Positions 20,675-29,499 of a stretch of DNA of 64,000 nucleotides are shown here, one piece after another. Each line of letters opens with the position of its first letter. Positions within the stretch are counted from its first letter, which is position 1. A model generated the notes under the pieces. The model was not told the DNA's origin. It did no database searches and saw only the letters and a program-made list of their open reading frames with translations. The stretch covers positions 23,619 to 87,618 of the forward strand of contig DASZTW010000018.1 in NCBI GenBank assembly GCA_035547835.1, in the 5' to 3' direction. This stretch comes from Acidimicrobiales bacterium (GTDB taxonomy: Bacteria > Actinomycetota > Acidimicrobiia > Acidimicrobiales > Iamiaceae). The position numbers were made by a program, and so were the translations under genes.

Positions 20675-22228
20675 ATGGCGGGTGAGGGTGGGGGTGCACC
20701 GAAGGGCGGGCGGGGCGGCAGTAGCGTGGCACGGGTGACCGCACCGGCCTCGGCGCGCCGCTCCTGGCCGCAGCGCCTGCTCATCACGTTCAACCTCACG
20801 GTGATCGTCGGCGCGCTCGTGTGCGCAGCCGGGCTCGGCTACCTCAACATGAAGCTCGGCAAGTTGCAGCGGGTGGCCGTGGGCGACGTCCTCACCGACC
20901 CCGGTGGCGGCCCGAGCACTCCGCAGAACTACTTGCTCGTCGGCACCGATTCGGACGCCGGCCTGAGCTCGTCCGACCCGGCGGTGCAAGGCCGCGGCGA
21001 CGTCACGGGCCAGCGCTCCGACACGATGATGTTGCTGCACATCGACCCCAAGTCGTCGCAGGCCCTCCTGCTGTCGGTGCCGCGTGACTTGTGGGTCAAG
21101 ATCCCGGGCACCAACGGGAAGCAGAAGATCAACGCGGCCATCGAGATCGGCGGCCCGAAGCTGCTGATCCAGACGATCGAGCAGACGCTGAACGTGCCGA
21201 TCAACCACTACGTCGAGATCAACTTCCAGGGGTTCAAGGACCTCGTCTCCGCGGTGGGTGGCGTGCCGATCTACTTCAACGTGCCGGTGCGGGACGCCGA
21301 GTGGTGTTACCGCGGCGAGCGGGGGTGCGGGTCCGACGGCACCATCCGCCACTCGATCCTCGACGTCGAGAACCCCGGCTGCGTCACGCTCAACCCCGAC
21401 GAAGCGCTGGCATATGCCCGCTCCCGGTACTTCCAGTACAAGGTCAACGGCCGCTGGAAGGCCGACGAGAACGGCGACCTCGGGCGCATCAGCCGCCAGC
21501 AGGACTTCGTGCGCACGGCCCTCAAGCGGGCCCTGACCCAGGCCGTCCACGACCCGCTGAAGCTCAACTCGCTCATCAACTCCGGCATCAAGGCGGTCAC
21601 TGTCGACGACAAGCTGACGACCGGCGACATCTTCGCCCTCGGCCGCAAGTTCCGGACTTTCGACGCCAACCGCCTGCGCACCATCGAGCTGCCCGTGGTC
21701 GGTGCAGGCGACAACTCGAGCGTGCTGGTCGACGCGACCAGGGCCCCGGCGATCCTCGCCATGTTCCAGAACCAGTCCTCGGGCTCGTCGAGCGGTTCGC
21801 TGGCGCCGGCCGACGTCAAAGTGCAGGTGCTCAACGGGTCCGGGCAGTCCGGCCAAGCCGGCACGATCACCCGCGGCTTGTCATCGGTCGGGTTCGCCAC
21901 CGGCACGGCGGGTGACGCCGCAGGCCAAGGCGGGTCCGTGACGACGATCCGCTACGGGTCAGGGGGGCAAGCAGCTGCGCAGCTCGTGGCCAGCTACCTG
22001 AACGGACCCGTCCAGTACGAGTTGAGCACCGTGGTCGGCAACAACTCCGTCGTCGTCGTCACGAGCTCGACCTTGCAGGGAACGAGGACATCGCCCGGCT
22101 CCGCGCCCCAGGTCCCGGCGCCCACGACGACCACCACCACGACCGTGCCGGGCGCCACCACTTCCTCGACGCCGTCGACCATCGGTTTCGTGCCGAACCA
22201 GCCACCGCCCGGCGTGACGTGCGGCTGA
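20675..22228 (+). CDS. LCP (LytR-CpsA-Psr) family glycopolymer ligase with LytR_C domain
   Basis: About 517 residues. A short cytoplasmic N-terminus is followed by one membrane helix (LLITFNLTVIVGALVCAAGLGYL) and an extracytoplasmic LCP domain. LCP motifs are GQRSDTMMLLHIDP (Asp/Arg that bind phosphates and metal), LLLSVPRDLWV, KINAAIEIGG, VEINFQGFKDLVSAVGGV and EALAYARSRY. After a linker comes a LytR_C-type domain (VKVQVLNGSGQSGQAGTITRGL) and a Thr/Ser-rich tail. LCP enzymes move lipid-linked glycopolymers onto peptidoglycan. Placement at the head of the rml/polysaccharide run suggests it attaches that product. ATG 20675 is chosen over a TTG inside the upstream palindrome. Confidence 0.9.
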   Translation: MAGEGGGAPKGGRGGSSVARVTAPASARRSWPQRLLITFNLTVIVGALVCAAGLGYLNMKLGKLQRVAVGDVLTDPGGGPSTPQNYLLVGTDSDAGLSSSDPAVQGRGDVTGQRSDTMMLLHIDPKSSQALLLSVPRDLWVKIPGTNGKQKINAAIEIGGPKLLIQTIEQTLNVPINHYVEINFQGFKDLVSAVGGVPIYFNVPVRDAEWCYRGERGCGSDGTIRHSILDVENPGCVTLNPDEALAYARSRYFQYKVNGRWKADENGDLGRISRQQDFVRTALKRALTQAVHDPLKLNSLINSGIKAVTVDDKLTTGDIFALGRKFRTFDANRLRTIELPVVGAGDNSSVLVDATRAPAILAMFQNQSSGSSSGSLAPADVKVQVLNGSGQSGQAGTITRGLSSVGFATGTAGDAAGQGGSVTTIRYGSGGQAAAQLVASYLNGPVQYELSTVVGNNSVVVVTSSTLQGTRTSPGSAPQVPAPTTTTTTTVPGATTSSTPSTIGFVPNQPPPGVTCG

Positions 22229-22330
22229 CCGGTCCGCGGTCGGGGAGCGGGTCGGTGCGCGCTTCGATGTGCGCCTGACGCCGGGCGGATCGGCCAGACT
22301 GGTGGCCATGTCCTGCGACCGGTGCCGCCT

Positions 22331-23443
22331 GTGAAGGGCCTGGTGCTCGCCGGCGGTGCCGGCACCCGCCTCCGCCCGATCACCCACACGGGTGCCAAGC
22401 AGCTGGTTCCCGTCGCGAACAAGCCGATCCTGTTCTACGGGCTCGAAGACCTCGCCGCGGCGGGCGTCCGCGAGGTGGGTGTCATCGTCGGCGACACGGC
22501 GGACGAGATCCGGGCGGCCGTGGGCGACGGATCAGCGTTCGGCCTCGACGTCACGTACCTCCCGCAGGACGCGCCGCGGGGGCTGGCCCACTGCGTGCTG
22601 ATCGCCCGCGACTACCTGGGCGACGACGACTTCGTGATGTACCTCGGCGACAACCTCCTGCGCGGCGGGGTCGCCGCGTGCGTCACGGCGTTCGAGGCCG
22701 AGCGTCAGGCGGCCCGCAACCCGCGCCTCGGCGACCACGACTCGCGGCCGCCGGCGGCGCAGGTGCTGCTCGCCCGGGTGCCGGATCCGCAGCGGTTCGG
22801 TGTCGCCGTCCTCGATGACCGCGGTGAGGTCGTGGGGCTCGTCGAAAAGCCTGAGGTGCCGCCATCGGACCTCGCGCTCGTCGGCGTCTACCTGTTCGAT
22901 GTGCACATCCACGAAGCCGTGCGGGCGATCAAGCCGTCGGCACGGGGTGAGCTCGAGATCACCGAGGCCATCCAATGGCTGATCGACGCCGGCCTTCGCG
23001 TCACCCACCAGGTACTCGAGGGTTGGTGGAAGGACACCGGCAAGCTCGAACCGCTGCTCGAAGGCAACCGGCTGGTGCTGGAGAGCATCGAGTCGTGGTC
23101 GGCGGGCTCGGTCGACGACGCCTCCACCGTGGAAGGCCGGGTGCAGATCGGCGAAGGCGCCGAGATCAAGAACTCGGTGGTGCGGGGCCCGGCGGTGATC
23201 GGCGCCAACACGAGAGTGGTCGACAGCTACGTCGGCCCGTTCACGTCGATCGACCACGATTGTGAGATCGTGGGGTCCGAGATCGAGCACTCCATCGTGC
23301 TGGCCGACTGCCGGATCAGCGGCGTGTCCCGCCTCGCCGACTCGCTCGTCGGTCGTGCAGTGACGATCACGTCGTCCGATCGCCGACCGTCGGCCACGCG
23401 CTTGATGCTGGGCGACCACTCCCGAGTCGACCTACCGCGTTGA
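22331..23443 (+). CDS. rmlA: Glucose-1-phosphate thymidylyltransferase, long form (RmlA)
   Basis: A 370-residue nucleotidylyltransferase. It starts with the signature KGLVLAGGAGTRLRPITHTGAKQLVPVANKP, followed by VMYLGDNLL and VEKPEVPPSDLALVGVYLF. The C-terminal 130 residues form a left-handed beta-helix (repeated hexapeptide-like GEGAEIKNSVVRGPAVIGAN). This long architecture is the StrD/DesIII-like group. It makes dTDP-glucose from glucose-1-phosphate and dTTP, the first step of the dTDP-rhamnose pathway. The GTG at 22331 gives the canonical MKG start; GTG 22322 adds three residues. It starts a tightly packed run with rmlC, rmlB and rmlD. Confidence 0.9.
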   Translation: MKGLVLAGGAGTRLRPITHTGAKQLVPVANKPILFYGLEDLAAAGVREVGVIVGDTADEIRAAVGDGSAFGLDVTYLPQDAPRGLAHCVLIARDYLGDDDFVMYLGDNLLRGGVAACVTAFEAERQAARNPRLGDHDSRPPAAQVLLARVPDPQRFGVAVLDDRGEVVGLVEKPEVPPSDLALVGVYLFDVHIHEAVRAIKPSARGELEITEAIQWLIDAGLRVTHQVLEGWWKDTGKLEPLLEGNRLVLESIESWSAGSVDDASTVEGRVQIGEGAEIKNSVVRGPAVIGANTRVVDSYVGPFTSIDHDCEIVGSEIEHSIVLADCRISGVSRLADSLVGRAVTITSSDRRPSATRLMLGDHSRVDLPR

Positions 23444-23450
23444 GGGACTG

Positions 23451-24032
23451 ATGTCGATGGCGTCTGTGACCGAGAGCGACCTGATCGCGGGGGTGTACGT
23501 GGTGACCCCCCGGGTGTTCGCCGACCCGCGGGGATGCTTCGTGGAGACGTACCGCCGCGAGTGGATCCCGTCGGGGCGCGAGATGGTGCAGGCCAACCGC
23601 GGCGACCGCTGCCAAGGGACCGTCGTCGGGTTGCACTACCACCTGCACCAGGCCGACTACTGGAACGTGCCGACGGGCGTCGCGAGAGTGGTGCTGCACG
23701 ACCTGCGCGATCAGTCGCCCACCGACGGCGCCACCCAGGTGATCGACCTCGGTTCGCCGCCCGGCACCGCGGCTGCCGAGCACGACCACCGCGGCGTGTT
23801 CATCCCGCCCGGTGTGGCCCACGGCTTCGCTGCCCTCACCGACATGACGATCACGTACCTGGTCGACGGCTACTACAACCCGGCCGACGAGCTCGGCGTG
23901 GCGTGGGACGATCCCGAGATCGGCGCCGACTGGGGCGTGGCCGAACCGATCCTGTCCGAGCGTGACCAGGCCAACCCGCGTCGGGTCGACCTCCCAGAGG
24001 GCCGACGGCCCTACCAGGGGCTGCGGACGTGA
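23451..24032 (+). CDS. rmlC: dTDP-4-dehydrorhamnose 3,5-epimerase family protein (atypical RmlC)
   Basis: A 193-residue cupin of the RmlC family. RVFADPRGCFVETY at the N-terminus, GVFIPPGVAHGFAALTD (metal-free cupin core) and DDPEIGADWGV at the end are family hallmarks. The family's R-G-L-H active-site segment reads VVGLHYHLHQ: the catalytic-type histidine (H62) stays, but the arginine before the glycine is Val and the glutamine after the aromatic is His. Enzymatically it should epimerise the 4-keto sugar made by RmlB, but these changes may alter the outcome. It overlaps rmlB by 4 bp, in the gene order rmlA-rmlC-rmlB-rmlD. Confidence 0.8.
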   Translation: MSMASVTESDLIAGVYVVTPRVFADPRGCFVETYRREWIPSGREMVQANRGDRCQGTVVGLHYHLHQADYWNVPTGVARVVLHDLRDQSPTDGATQVIDLGSPPGTAAAEHDHRGVFIPPGVAHGFAALTDMTITYLVDGYYNPADELGVAWDDPEIGADWGVAEPILSERDQANPRRVDLPEGRRPYQGLRT

Positions 24033-25051
24033 CCCGCCTGCTGGTCACCGGCGGCGCCGGGTTCATCGGCTCGAACTTCGTGCGGTACTGGACCGGGCAC
24101 CACCCTGACGACGACGTCGTGGCGCTCGACGCGCTGACGTACGCCGGATGCCGCGAGTCGCTGGCCGATCTCGAGCCCCGCGTCGGGTTCGTGCACGCCG
24201 ACATCGGCGACCTCGACGCTATGCAACAAGCGCTGCGCGAGCACCGCATCGACGTGGTGGTGAACTTCGCCGCCGAGTCCCACAACAGCTTGGCCGTGCT
24301 CGACCCCGGCCGCTTCTTCCGCACCAACGCGCTGGGCACCCAGACGGCGCTGGAAGCAGCCCGCCGCGTGGGCGTGGCGCGCTTCCACCACATCTCCACC
24401 TGCGAGGTGTACGGCGACTTGGCGCTCGACGCGGACGAAGCGTTCACCGAGGAGTCGCCGTACCGGCCGCGCACCCCGTACAACGCCTCGAAGGCGGCCG
24501 GTGACCACGCGGTGCGGGCGTACTTCGAGACGTACGGCCTGCCGATCTCGATCACCAACTGCGCGAACAACTACGGCCCGTACCAGTTCCCGGAGAAGGT
24601 CATCCCGCTGTTCACCACGCGGGCGATCGACGATCACGACCTGCCCTTGTACGAGTCCACCGCCAACCGGCGCGAGTGGATCCACGCGCTCGACCACTGC
24701 ACGGCGATCGACGCGGTGCTCGCCCGGGGCAAGGTCGGCGAGACGTACCACGTCGGCACCGGGGTCGAGCGGTCTATCGCCCAGATCGCCGACGCCGTGC
24801 TCGACGCGCTCGGCAAGCCCGAGTCCCTCAAGAAGATCGTGCCGGACCGCCCCGGACACGACCGGCGGTACCGGCTCGACAGCTCCAAGATCCGTCGAGA
24901 GCTGGGGTGGGAGCCGGCCGTCTCGTTCGAGCAGGGCCTGGTCGACACCGTGCAGTGGTACGTGGATCACCGCGCCTGGTGGGAGCCGTTGTTGGGCCGC
25001 GCGCCGGTGGTGGAGGACGCGTGGGAGCCGGCGACCGGCCCCGAGCAGTGA
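24029..25051 (+). CDS. rmlB: dTDP-glucose 4,6-dehydratase-like SDR protein (atypical RmlB)
   Basis: A 340-residue extended SDR enzyme. TGGAGFIGSNFV binds NAD; Y151-x3-K155 (YNASK) is the catalytic pair; NNYGPYQFPEKVIPLF is the RmlB-specific segment. The dehydratase normally has T-D-E-V-Y-G, in which Asp and Glu drive elimination of water. Here the sequence is T124-C125-E126-V-Y-G, replacing the Asp by Cys. Another family site, AESHVDRS, is AESHNSLA. The GTG start overlaps rmlC and the stop overlaps rmlD (GTGA). In context it should dehydrate dTDP-glucose to the 4-keto-6-deoxy sugar; the Cys makes the reaction worth testing. Confidence 0.82.
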   Translation: MTRLLVTGGAGFIGSNFVRYWTGHHPDDDVVALDALTYAGCRESLADLEPRVGFVHADIGDLDAMQQALREHRIDVVVNFAAESHNSLAVLDPGRFFRTNALGTQTALEAARRVGVARFHHISTCEVYGDLALDADEAFTEESPYRPRTPYNASKAAGDHAVRAYFETYGLPISITNCANNYGPYQFPEKVIPLFTTRAIDDHDLPLYESTANRREWIHALDHCTAIDAVLARGKVGETYHVGTGVERSIAQIADAVLDALGKPESLKKIVPDRPGHDRRYRLDSSKIRRELGWEPAVSFEQGLVDTVQWYVDHRAWWEPLLGRAPVVEDAWEPATGPEQ

Positions 25052-25950
25052 GCCGTCCACCCACACCGAACCGCCGCGAGGTCGCCTTGGTCACCGGCGC
25101 CGGTGGCCAAGTCGGCCACGAGCTCCAACGGGTGCTGGCGGGCCGCGGTTGGGAGGCGGTGGCCGCCGACCACGCCAGCCTCGACCTCGTATCGCGCGAC
25201 GAGGTCCGCGCCCTGGTGCACACGGTGCGACCGACGGTGGTCTTCAACGCCGCTGCGTACACCAAGGTGGATGACTGCGAGACCAGCGCGGCGCAAGCCT
25301 TCGCCGTCAACGCCCTCGGGGTCCGACACGTCGCGGAGGCGTGCCACGAAACCGGCGCCCACTTGGTGCACTTCTCCACCGATTACGTGTTCGACGGCAC
25401 CAAGACCGGGCCGTACGTGGAGTGGGACAGCACGAACCCGTTGTCGGTCTACGGCCGGTCGAAGCTGGCGGGCGAAGTCGAGGCGATGGCGATGGGGCTC
25501 GGCGCGACGGTGGTCCGCACGTCTTGGGTGTGCGGACAGGTCGGGCACAACATCGTGCGCACACTGGTCGCCATGGCCGCCGCGCTTGCGGAAGATCCGC
25601 AGCGGGTGCTCTCGTTCGTGGTCGACCAGCACGGCTGCCCGACGATGGCCGGCGATCTCGCGGAGACGGCGATCGGCCTCGGCATCGACCGGCGCCCCGG
25701 TCTGTTCCACGTCACCAACCAGGGCCCGACCACCTGGCACGGCTTCGCCTCCGAAGTCGTCCGCCTCCTCGGCGAGGACCCGGCGCGGGTCCGGCCGGTC
25801 ACCACCGACGAGCTGGATCCGCCACGGCCCGCGCCGCGGCCAGCGAACTCGGTGCTCGAGCCCGCCGCCCTGCGCGCGTCGGGACTGCCGCTGCCCCCAC
25901 CGTGGATCGAACGGCTGCCCGCGCTCGTGACCGCCATCCGGGAGAGCTGA
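25048..25950 (+). CDS. rmlD: dTDP-4-dehydrorhamnose reductase (RmlD)
   Basis: A 300-residue SDR reductase. TGAGGQVGHELQ is the NADPH-binding motif, FNAAAYTKVDDCE and HFSTDYVFDGTKTGPYVE are RmlD signatures, and YGRSK is the catalytic Y-x3-K. The middle DQHGCPTMAGDLA and C-terminal substrate region are also typical. It reduces the 4-keto group to give dTDP-L-rhamnose. The GTG start overlaps the rmlB stop by 4 bp. It ends the rml run; 173 bp to the next gene probably holds a new promoter. Confidence 0.9.
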   Translation: MSRPPTPNRREVALVTGAGGQVGHELQRVLAGRGWEAVAADHASLDLVSRDEVRALVHTVRPTVVFNAAAYTKVDDCETSAAQAFAVNALGVRHVAEACHETGAHLVHFSTDYVFDGTKTGPYVEWDSTNPLSVYGRSKLAGEVEAMAMGLGATVVRTSWVCGQVGHNIVRTLVAMAAALAEDPQRVLSFVVDQHGCPTMAGDLAETAIGLGIDRRPGLFHVTNQGPTTWHGFASEVVRLLGEDPARVRPVTTDELDPPRPAPRPANSVLEPAALRASGLPLPPPWIERLPALVTAIRES

Positions 25951-26123
25951 GCGCGGCCGATGCTCACTGCAGGTGAACGGGTGTCCACGTGGATGGCACC
26001 ATGGTCGATCGTGCAGCCGGGCGGGCTGGCCCTGTCGCGCGGACAGGAGCGCTCTGCGCGGTTGTCGAACCATTCCGGGCTGGCGCAAGGGTCTGCCCGC
26101 ACTCGAGTCGAGAGGTCTTTCGG

Positions 26124-28343
26124 ATGAGCAGCCAGATCGCGGTGCTGGGCGCCGGCTACGTCGGACTCACGACGGCGGCCTGCTTGGCCCATCTGGAGCA
26201 CTCGGTCGTGTGTGCGGACATCAACGCGGAGCGGGTGGGCCGGTTGTCGGAGGGCGACGTGCCGATCCTGGAGCAGGGGCTCGACGAGCTCGTCGCCGAG
26301 GGGCTCCAGTCGGGGATGCTGCGCTTCACCACCGATGTTCCCGCTGCGGTGGCGGACGCCGAGTTCGTCTACTTGGCCGTGCCCACCCCCCAAGGCCTCG
26401 ACGGGTCGGCCGACCTCAGCTACATCGAAGCCGCCGCGCGCCAGATCTCACCCCATCTGCGGTCCGAAGCCGTGGTCATCAACAAGTCGACGGTGCCCGT
26501 CGGGTCCACCAACGTGGTCGGACAGGTGCTCGGCCGCGGCGACGTGTTCGTCGTCTCGAACCCCGAGTTCCTCCGCGAAGGCTCGGCCGTCAACGACTTC
26601 CTCCACCCTGACCGCGTCGTCATCGGCTGTGACGACCAGGGGGCCGCCATCCGTGTCGCCTCGCTCTACATGGGTCTCACCGCGCCGATCATGGTCACCG
26701 ACCCTGCCTCGGCCGAGCTGATCAAGTACGCGTCGAACGCGTTCTTGGCCTCGAAGGTCTCGTTCGTCAACGCCATCGCGGCCGTGTGCGAAGGCGTCGG
26801 CGCCGACGTCAACGACGTCGTGCTCGGCATGGGCTACGACAAGCGCATCGGCCACGAGTTCCTGCGCCCCGGCCCCGGCTGGGGCGGAAGTTGCTTCGTC
26901 GGTGCCGAGACCGTGTTGGTCCGCCGCGGTGATCACGTCCGGTTGATGCGTTACGACGAGCTCTTTGCCGAAGTGGAGCGGGTTGGGCTCGCCGGCTTCG
27001 AGGCGCTTTCCTGGCAGTCGGGCGATCCCACGCCCGAGTTCATGCCGGTCGCTGCGTTGACCTCGCGTCCGTACGTCGGTGACGTGGTCGATGTGCACAC
27101 GGAGATGGGACGCCGGATCACGGTCACTGCCGATCACCCGTTCGTCTGCGGCGATGGAATCGACGCTGACGAAGTGTCCGTCAAGGTGGCTTCGGACCTT
27201 TCTGAGGTCGACTGGCTCCCCGTGGCACAGCACGCCCCGCTGCCATCCGCAGAGGCCGGGCCTGCCGACGTGGAGCGGATCTTGGCGGCGTTCTCCGACG
27301 ATGGGCTGCGACCCGGGCGCGACGCGTACGGGAAACGGCTGCCCGACGACGTGTGGCGGTTGGGCGACGAGCACAAGCAGGCCGTGCTGCGGGCGCTGTG
27401 GGACGGTGACGGCTCCTGGTCCCGGGTCGACCGATCCGCCAGTGCCGTCCTCGAATACGAGACGGTGTCGCGCGAGCTCGCCGACGGCATGGTGCGTCTC
27501 CTCGGCGACCTGGGCGTGGTCGCTCGCCTGACGGTCGGGCAGACCGCGATGTCGACGGTCGACATGTACCGGCTCACCATCAGCGGCGCCGACCAAGTGG
27601 CCGATGCGTGCTGGTTGCTGCCCCAGGAGGAGCAGGCCAGGATCCGTGCGCACTCGCTGCGGTTCACGGAGCGAAACGCGCCGAACGGGTACCGGCGCCT
27701 GTCGAAGAACGCGGCGTGGGTTCGGGTCGCCGCTGCGGAGCGCCGACACTTTGAGGGCACGGTGTACTCGCTGGAAGTGCCCGTCACCCACACGGTGGTC
27801 GCCACCCACGGGCTGGTGGTCCACAACTGCTTTCCGAAAGACACGCGGGCGTTGGTCCACATCGCGGAGGAGGGCGGGTACGACTTCGACTTGCTGCGCG
27901 GTGTGATCGCGGTGAACGAAGAGCAGTTCGTGCGGGTGGTCGACAAGGTGCTCGAGCAGGCGGGCGGGTCGGTCGAGGGCCTGCCGATAGCGGTCTGGGG
28001 CATCACGTTCAAAGCTCGCACCGACGACACCCGTGACTCGCCGGCGGTCGCGATCATGCGTCGCCTGGCTTCGCGGGGGGCCCGCATCCGGGCGTACGAC
28101 CCGGCGATCCACGGACCGGTGCCCGAGCTGCCCGAGGTCGAGGTGGCCGACGACCCGTACGCGGCGTGCGAAGGGGCGCAAGTGCTGGTCGTGCTCACCG
28201 AGTGGGATCAGTTCCGGTGGCTCGACTTCGACAAGGTCGCGGAGCTGATGGCGGAGCGGCGGGTGGTCGACACCCGCAACGTGCTCGACCGCCAGGGCTT
28301 GCACCGCCGCGGCTTCGCGTACGCGGCGATCGGCCGCAACTGA
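26124..28343 (+). CDS. ugd: UDP-glucose 6-dehydrogenase with an in-frame intein
   Basis: An open frame of 739 codons in which UDP-glucose 6-dehydrogenase is split by a 312-residue intein (residues 257-568). Without it, 427 residues remain, the usual size. The N-terminal extein has the NAD-binding [11 protein letters not shown], the family motifs YLAVPTPQ and [10 protein letters not shown], and [14 protein letters not shown]. The split active-site motif GGS/CFPKD joins residue 256 to residue 569, whose Cys is the catalytic nucleophile. The C-terminal extein has [16 protein letters not shown], the UDP-binding segment. It oxidises UDP-glucose to UDP-glucuronate, which the next gene would turn into UDP-xylose. 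ATG 26124 gives the normal [11 protein letters not shown] start; the stop and next start share TGATG. Confidence 0.93.
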   Translation: MSSQIAVLGAGYVGLTTAACLAHLEHSVVCADINAERVGRLSEGDVPILEQGLDELVAEGLQSGMLRFTTDVPAAVADAEFVYLAVPTPQGLDGSADLSYIEAAARQISPHLRSEAVVINKSTVPVGSTNVVGQVLGRGDVFVVSNPEFLREGSAVNDFLHPDRVVIGCDDQGAAIRVASLYMGLTAPIMVTDPASAELIKYASNAFLASKVSFVNAIAAVCEGVGADVNDVVLGMGYDKRIGHEFLRPGPGWGGSCFVGAETVLVRRGDHVRLMRYDELFAEVERVGLAGFEALSWQSGDPTPEFMPVAALTSRPYVGDVVDVHTEMGRRITVTADHPFVCGDGIDADEVSVKVASDLSEVDWLPVAQHAPLPSAEAGPADVERILAAFSDDGLRPGRDAYGKRLPDDVWRLGDEHKQAVLRALWDGDGSWSRVDRSASAVLEYETVSRELADGMVRLLGDLGVVARLTVGQTAMSTVDMYRLTISGADQVADACWLLPQEEQARIRAHSLRFTERNAPNGYRRLSKNAAWVRVAAAERRHFEGTVYSLEVPVTHTVVATHGLVVHNCFPKDTRALVHIAEEGGYDFDLLRGVIAVNEEQFVRVVDKVLEQAGGSVEGLPIAVWGITFKARTDDTRDSPAVAIMRRLASRGARIRAYDPAIHGPVPELPEVEVADDPYAACEGAQVLVVLTEWDQFRWLDFDKVAELMAERRVVDTRNVLDRQGLHRRGFAYAAIGRN
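26892..27827 (+). mobile_element. Intein inserted at the catalytic cysteine of UDP-glucose dehydrogenase
   Basis: 312 residues from Cys257 ([10 protein letters not shown], splicing block A) to His567-Asn568 (LVVHN, block G), with Cys569 as the +1 nucleophile. Block B is TVTADHPFV with the T-x-x-H pattern, and block F is [19 protein letters not shown]. All residues needed for splicing are present. The middle has one LAGLIDADG-like endonuclease motif, LWDGDGSW at 425-430, but a clear second one was not found. The length falls between mini-inteins and full endonuclease inteins, so the endonuclease may be degenerate. Removal regenerates GGSCFPKD. Confidence 0.93.
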
Positions 28344-29281
28344 TGGCCAGGGTCGTCGTCACCGGCGGCGCCGGCTTCCTCGGATCGCACCTCTGCGACC
28401 GACTCCTCGATCGGGGCGACCAGGTCGTCTGCATCGACAACTTGATCACTGGCTCGCTCGCCAACATCGACCGGCTCTTCGGCCGTCGCGGTTTCACGTT
28501 CGTGGAGCACGACGTGAGCATGTACGTGTGGGTGCCGGGGCCCGTCGACGTGGTGATGCATTTCGCCAGTCCGGCCTCGCCGGCCGACTTCGAGCGCATC
28601 CCGATCCAGATCCTGAAGGTCGGCAGCCTCGGCACGCACAACGCGCTGGGTCTCGCCAAGGCGAAGGGCGCCCGCTTCTTCTTGGCGTCCACCAGCGAGG
28701 TCTACGGCGACCCTCAGGTGCACCCGCAGCCCGAGTCGTACTGGGGTCACGTCAACCCGATCGGCCCCCGCGGCGTGTACGACGAAGCCAAGCGGTTCGC
28801 CGAAGCGATGACGATGGCGTACCACCGCGCGCACGGCCTCGACGTCCGCATCGTGCGCATCTTCAACACGTTCGGCCCTCGGATGCGGCTCGACGACGGG
28901 CGGGTGGTGTCGAACTTCATCGTCCAGGCGTTGCAGGGCAAGCCGCTCACGGTCTACGGGGACGGGAACCAGACCCGGAGCTTCTGTTTCGTCGACGACG
29001 AGGTCCGCGGGTTCCTCGACCTGTTGGATTCTTCGCTGATCGGCCCCACCAACATCGGCAACCCGCGTGAGTACACGGTGCTCGAGTTGGCCGAGAAGGT
29101 GGTGCAGCTCACCGAGTCGTCGTCAGAGATCGTGTTCGAGCCGTTGCCGGTCGACGACCCGGTTCGCCGCCAGCCCGACATCTCTCGGGCGATCGAGCAG
29201 CTCGGCTGGCAGCCCGAGGTCGAGCTGGAACCCGGCCTCACCAAGACCATCGAGTACTTCCGGGGCGTGCTCGACGCGTGA
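28343..29281 (+). CDS. UDP-glucuronate decarboxylase-like SDR (UDP-xylose synthase)
   Basis: A 312-residue extended [19 protein letters not shown] binds [14 protein letters not shown] and STSEVYGDP are typical of UXS enzymes, and YDEAKRFAE carries Y-x3-[21 protein letters not shown] and [14 protein letters not shown] also match. UXS enzymes decarboxylate UDP-glucuronic acid to UDP-xylose. The gene touches ugd (TGATG), which makes the substrate, so the pair is a two-step route to UDP-pentose. An epimerase with similar motifs is the main alternative. Confidence 0.85.
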   Translation: MARVVVTGGAGFLGSHLCDRLLDRGDQVVCIDNLITGSLANIDRLFGRRGFTFVEHDVSMYVWVPGPVDVVMHFASPASPADFERIPIQILKVGSLGTHNALGLAKAKGARFFLASTSEVYGDPQVHPQPESYWGHVNPIGPRGVYDEAKRFAEAMTMAYHRAHGLDVRIVRIFNTFGPRMRLDDGRVVSNFIVQALQGKPLTVYGDGNQTRSFCFVDDEVRGFLDLLDSSLIGPTNIGNPREYTVLELAEKVVQLTESSSEIVFEPLPVDDPVRRQPDISRAIEQLGWQPEVELEPGLTKTIEYFRGVLDA

Positions 29282-29303
29282 CCCTCAGCCCGCGGGCTGC
29301 CCC

Positions 29304-29499
29304 GTCGGCGGGTTCAGTGGTCGCGCGACTCGGCGGCCGCCCGGTTGGCGAGGTACCACTCGACGGTGCGGCGCAGTCCGTCGTCGAAGGGCGTGCTGGC
29401 TGGTCGGCGGGTTCAGTGGTCGCGCGACTCGGCGGCTGCCCGGTTGGCGAGGTACCACTCGACGGTGCGGCGCAGTCCGTCGTCGAAGGGCGTGCTGGC
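29304..29499. repeat. Tandem direct duplication (99-bp period) at the 3' end of the fucose synthase gene
   Basis: Bases 29304-29400 and 29403-29499 are the same 97-bp sequence with one difference (C to T at the equivalent of 29338 and 29437). The second copy is the last part of the GDP-fucose synthase coding region, including its stop. The first copy is a non-coding duplicate lying after the stop codon. The protein is not changed. Confidence 0.9.
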
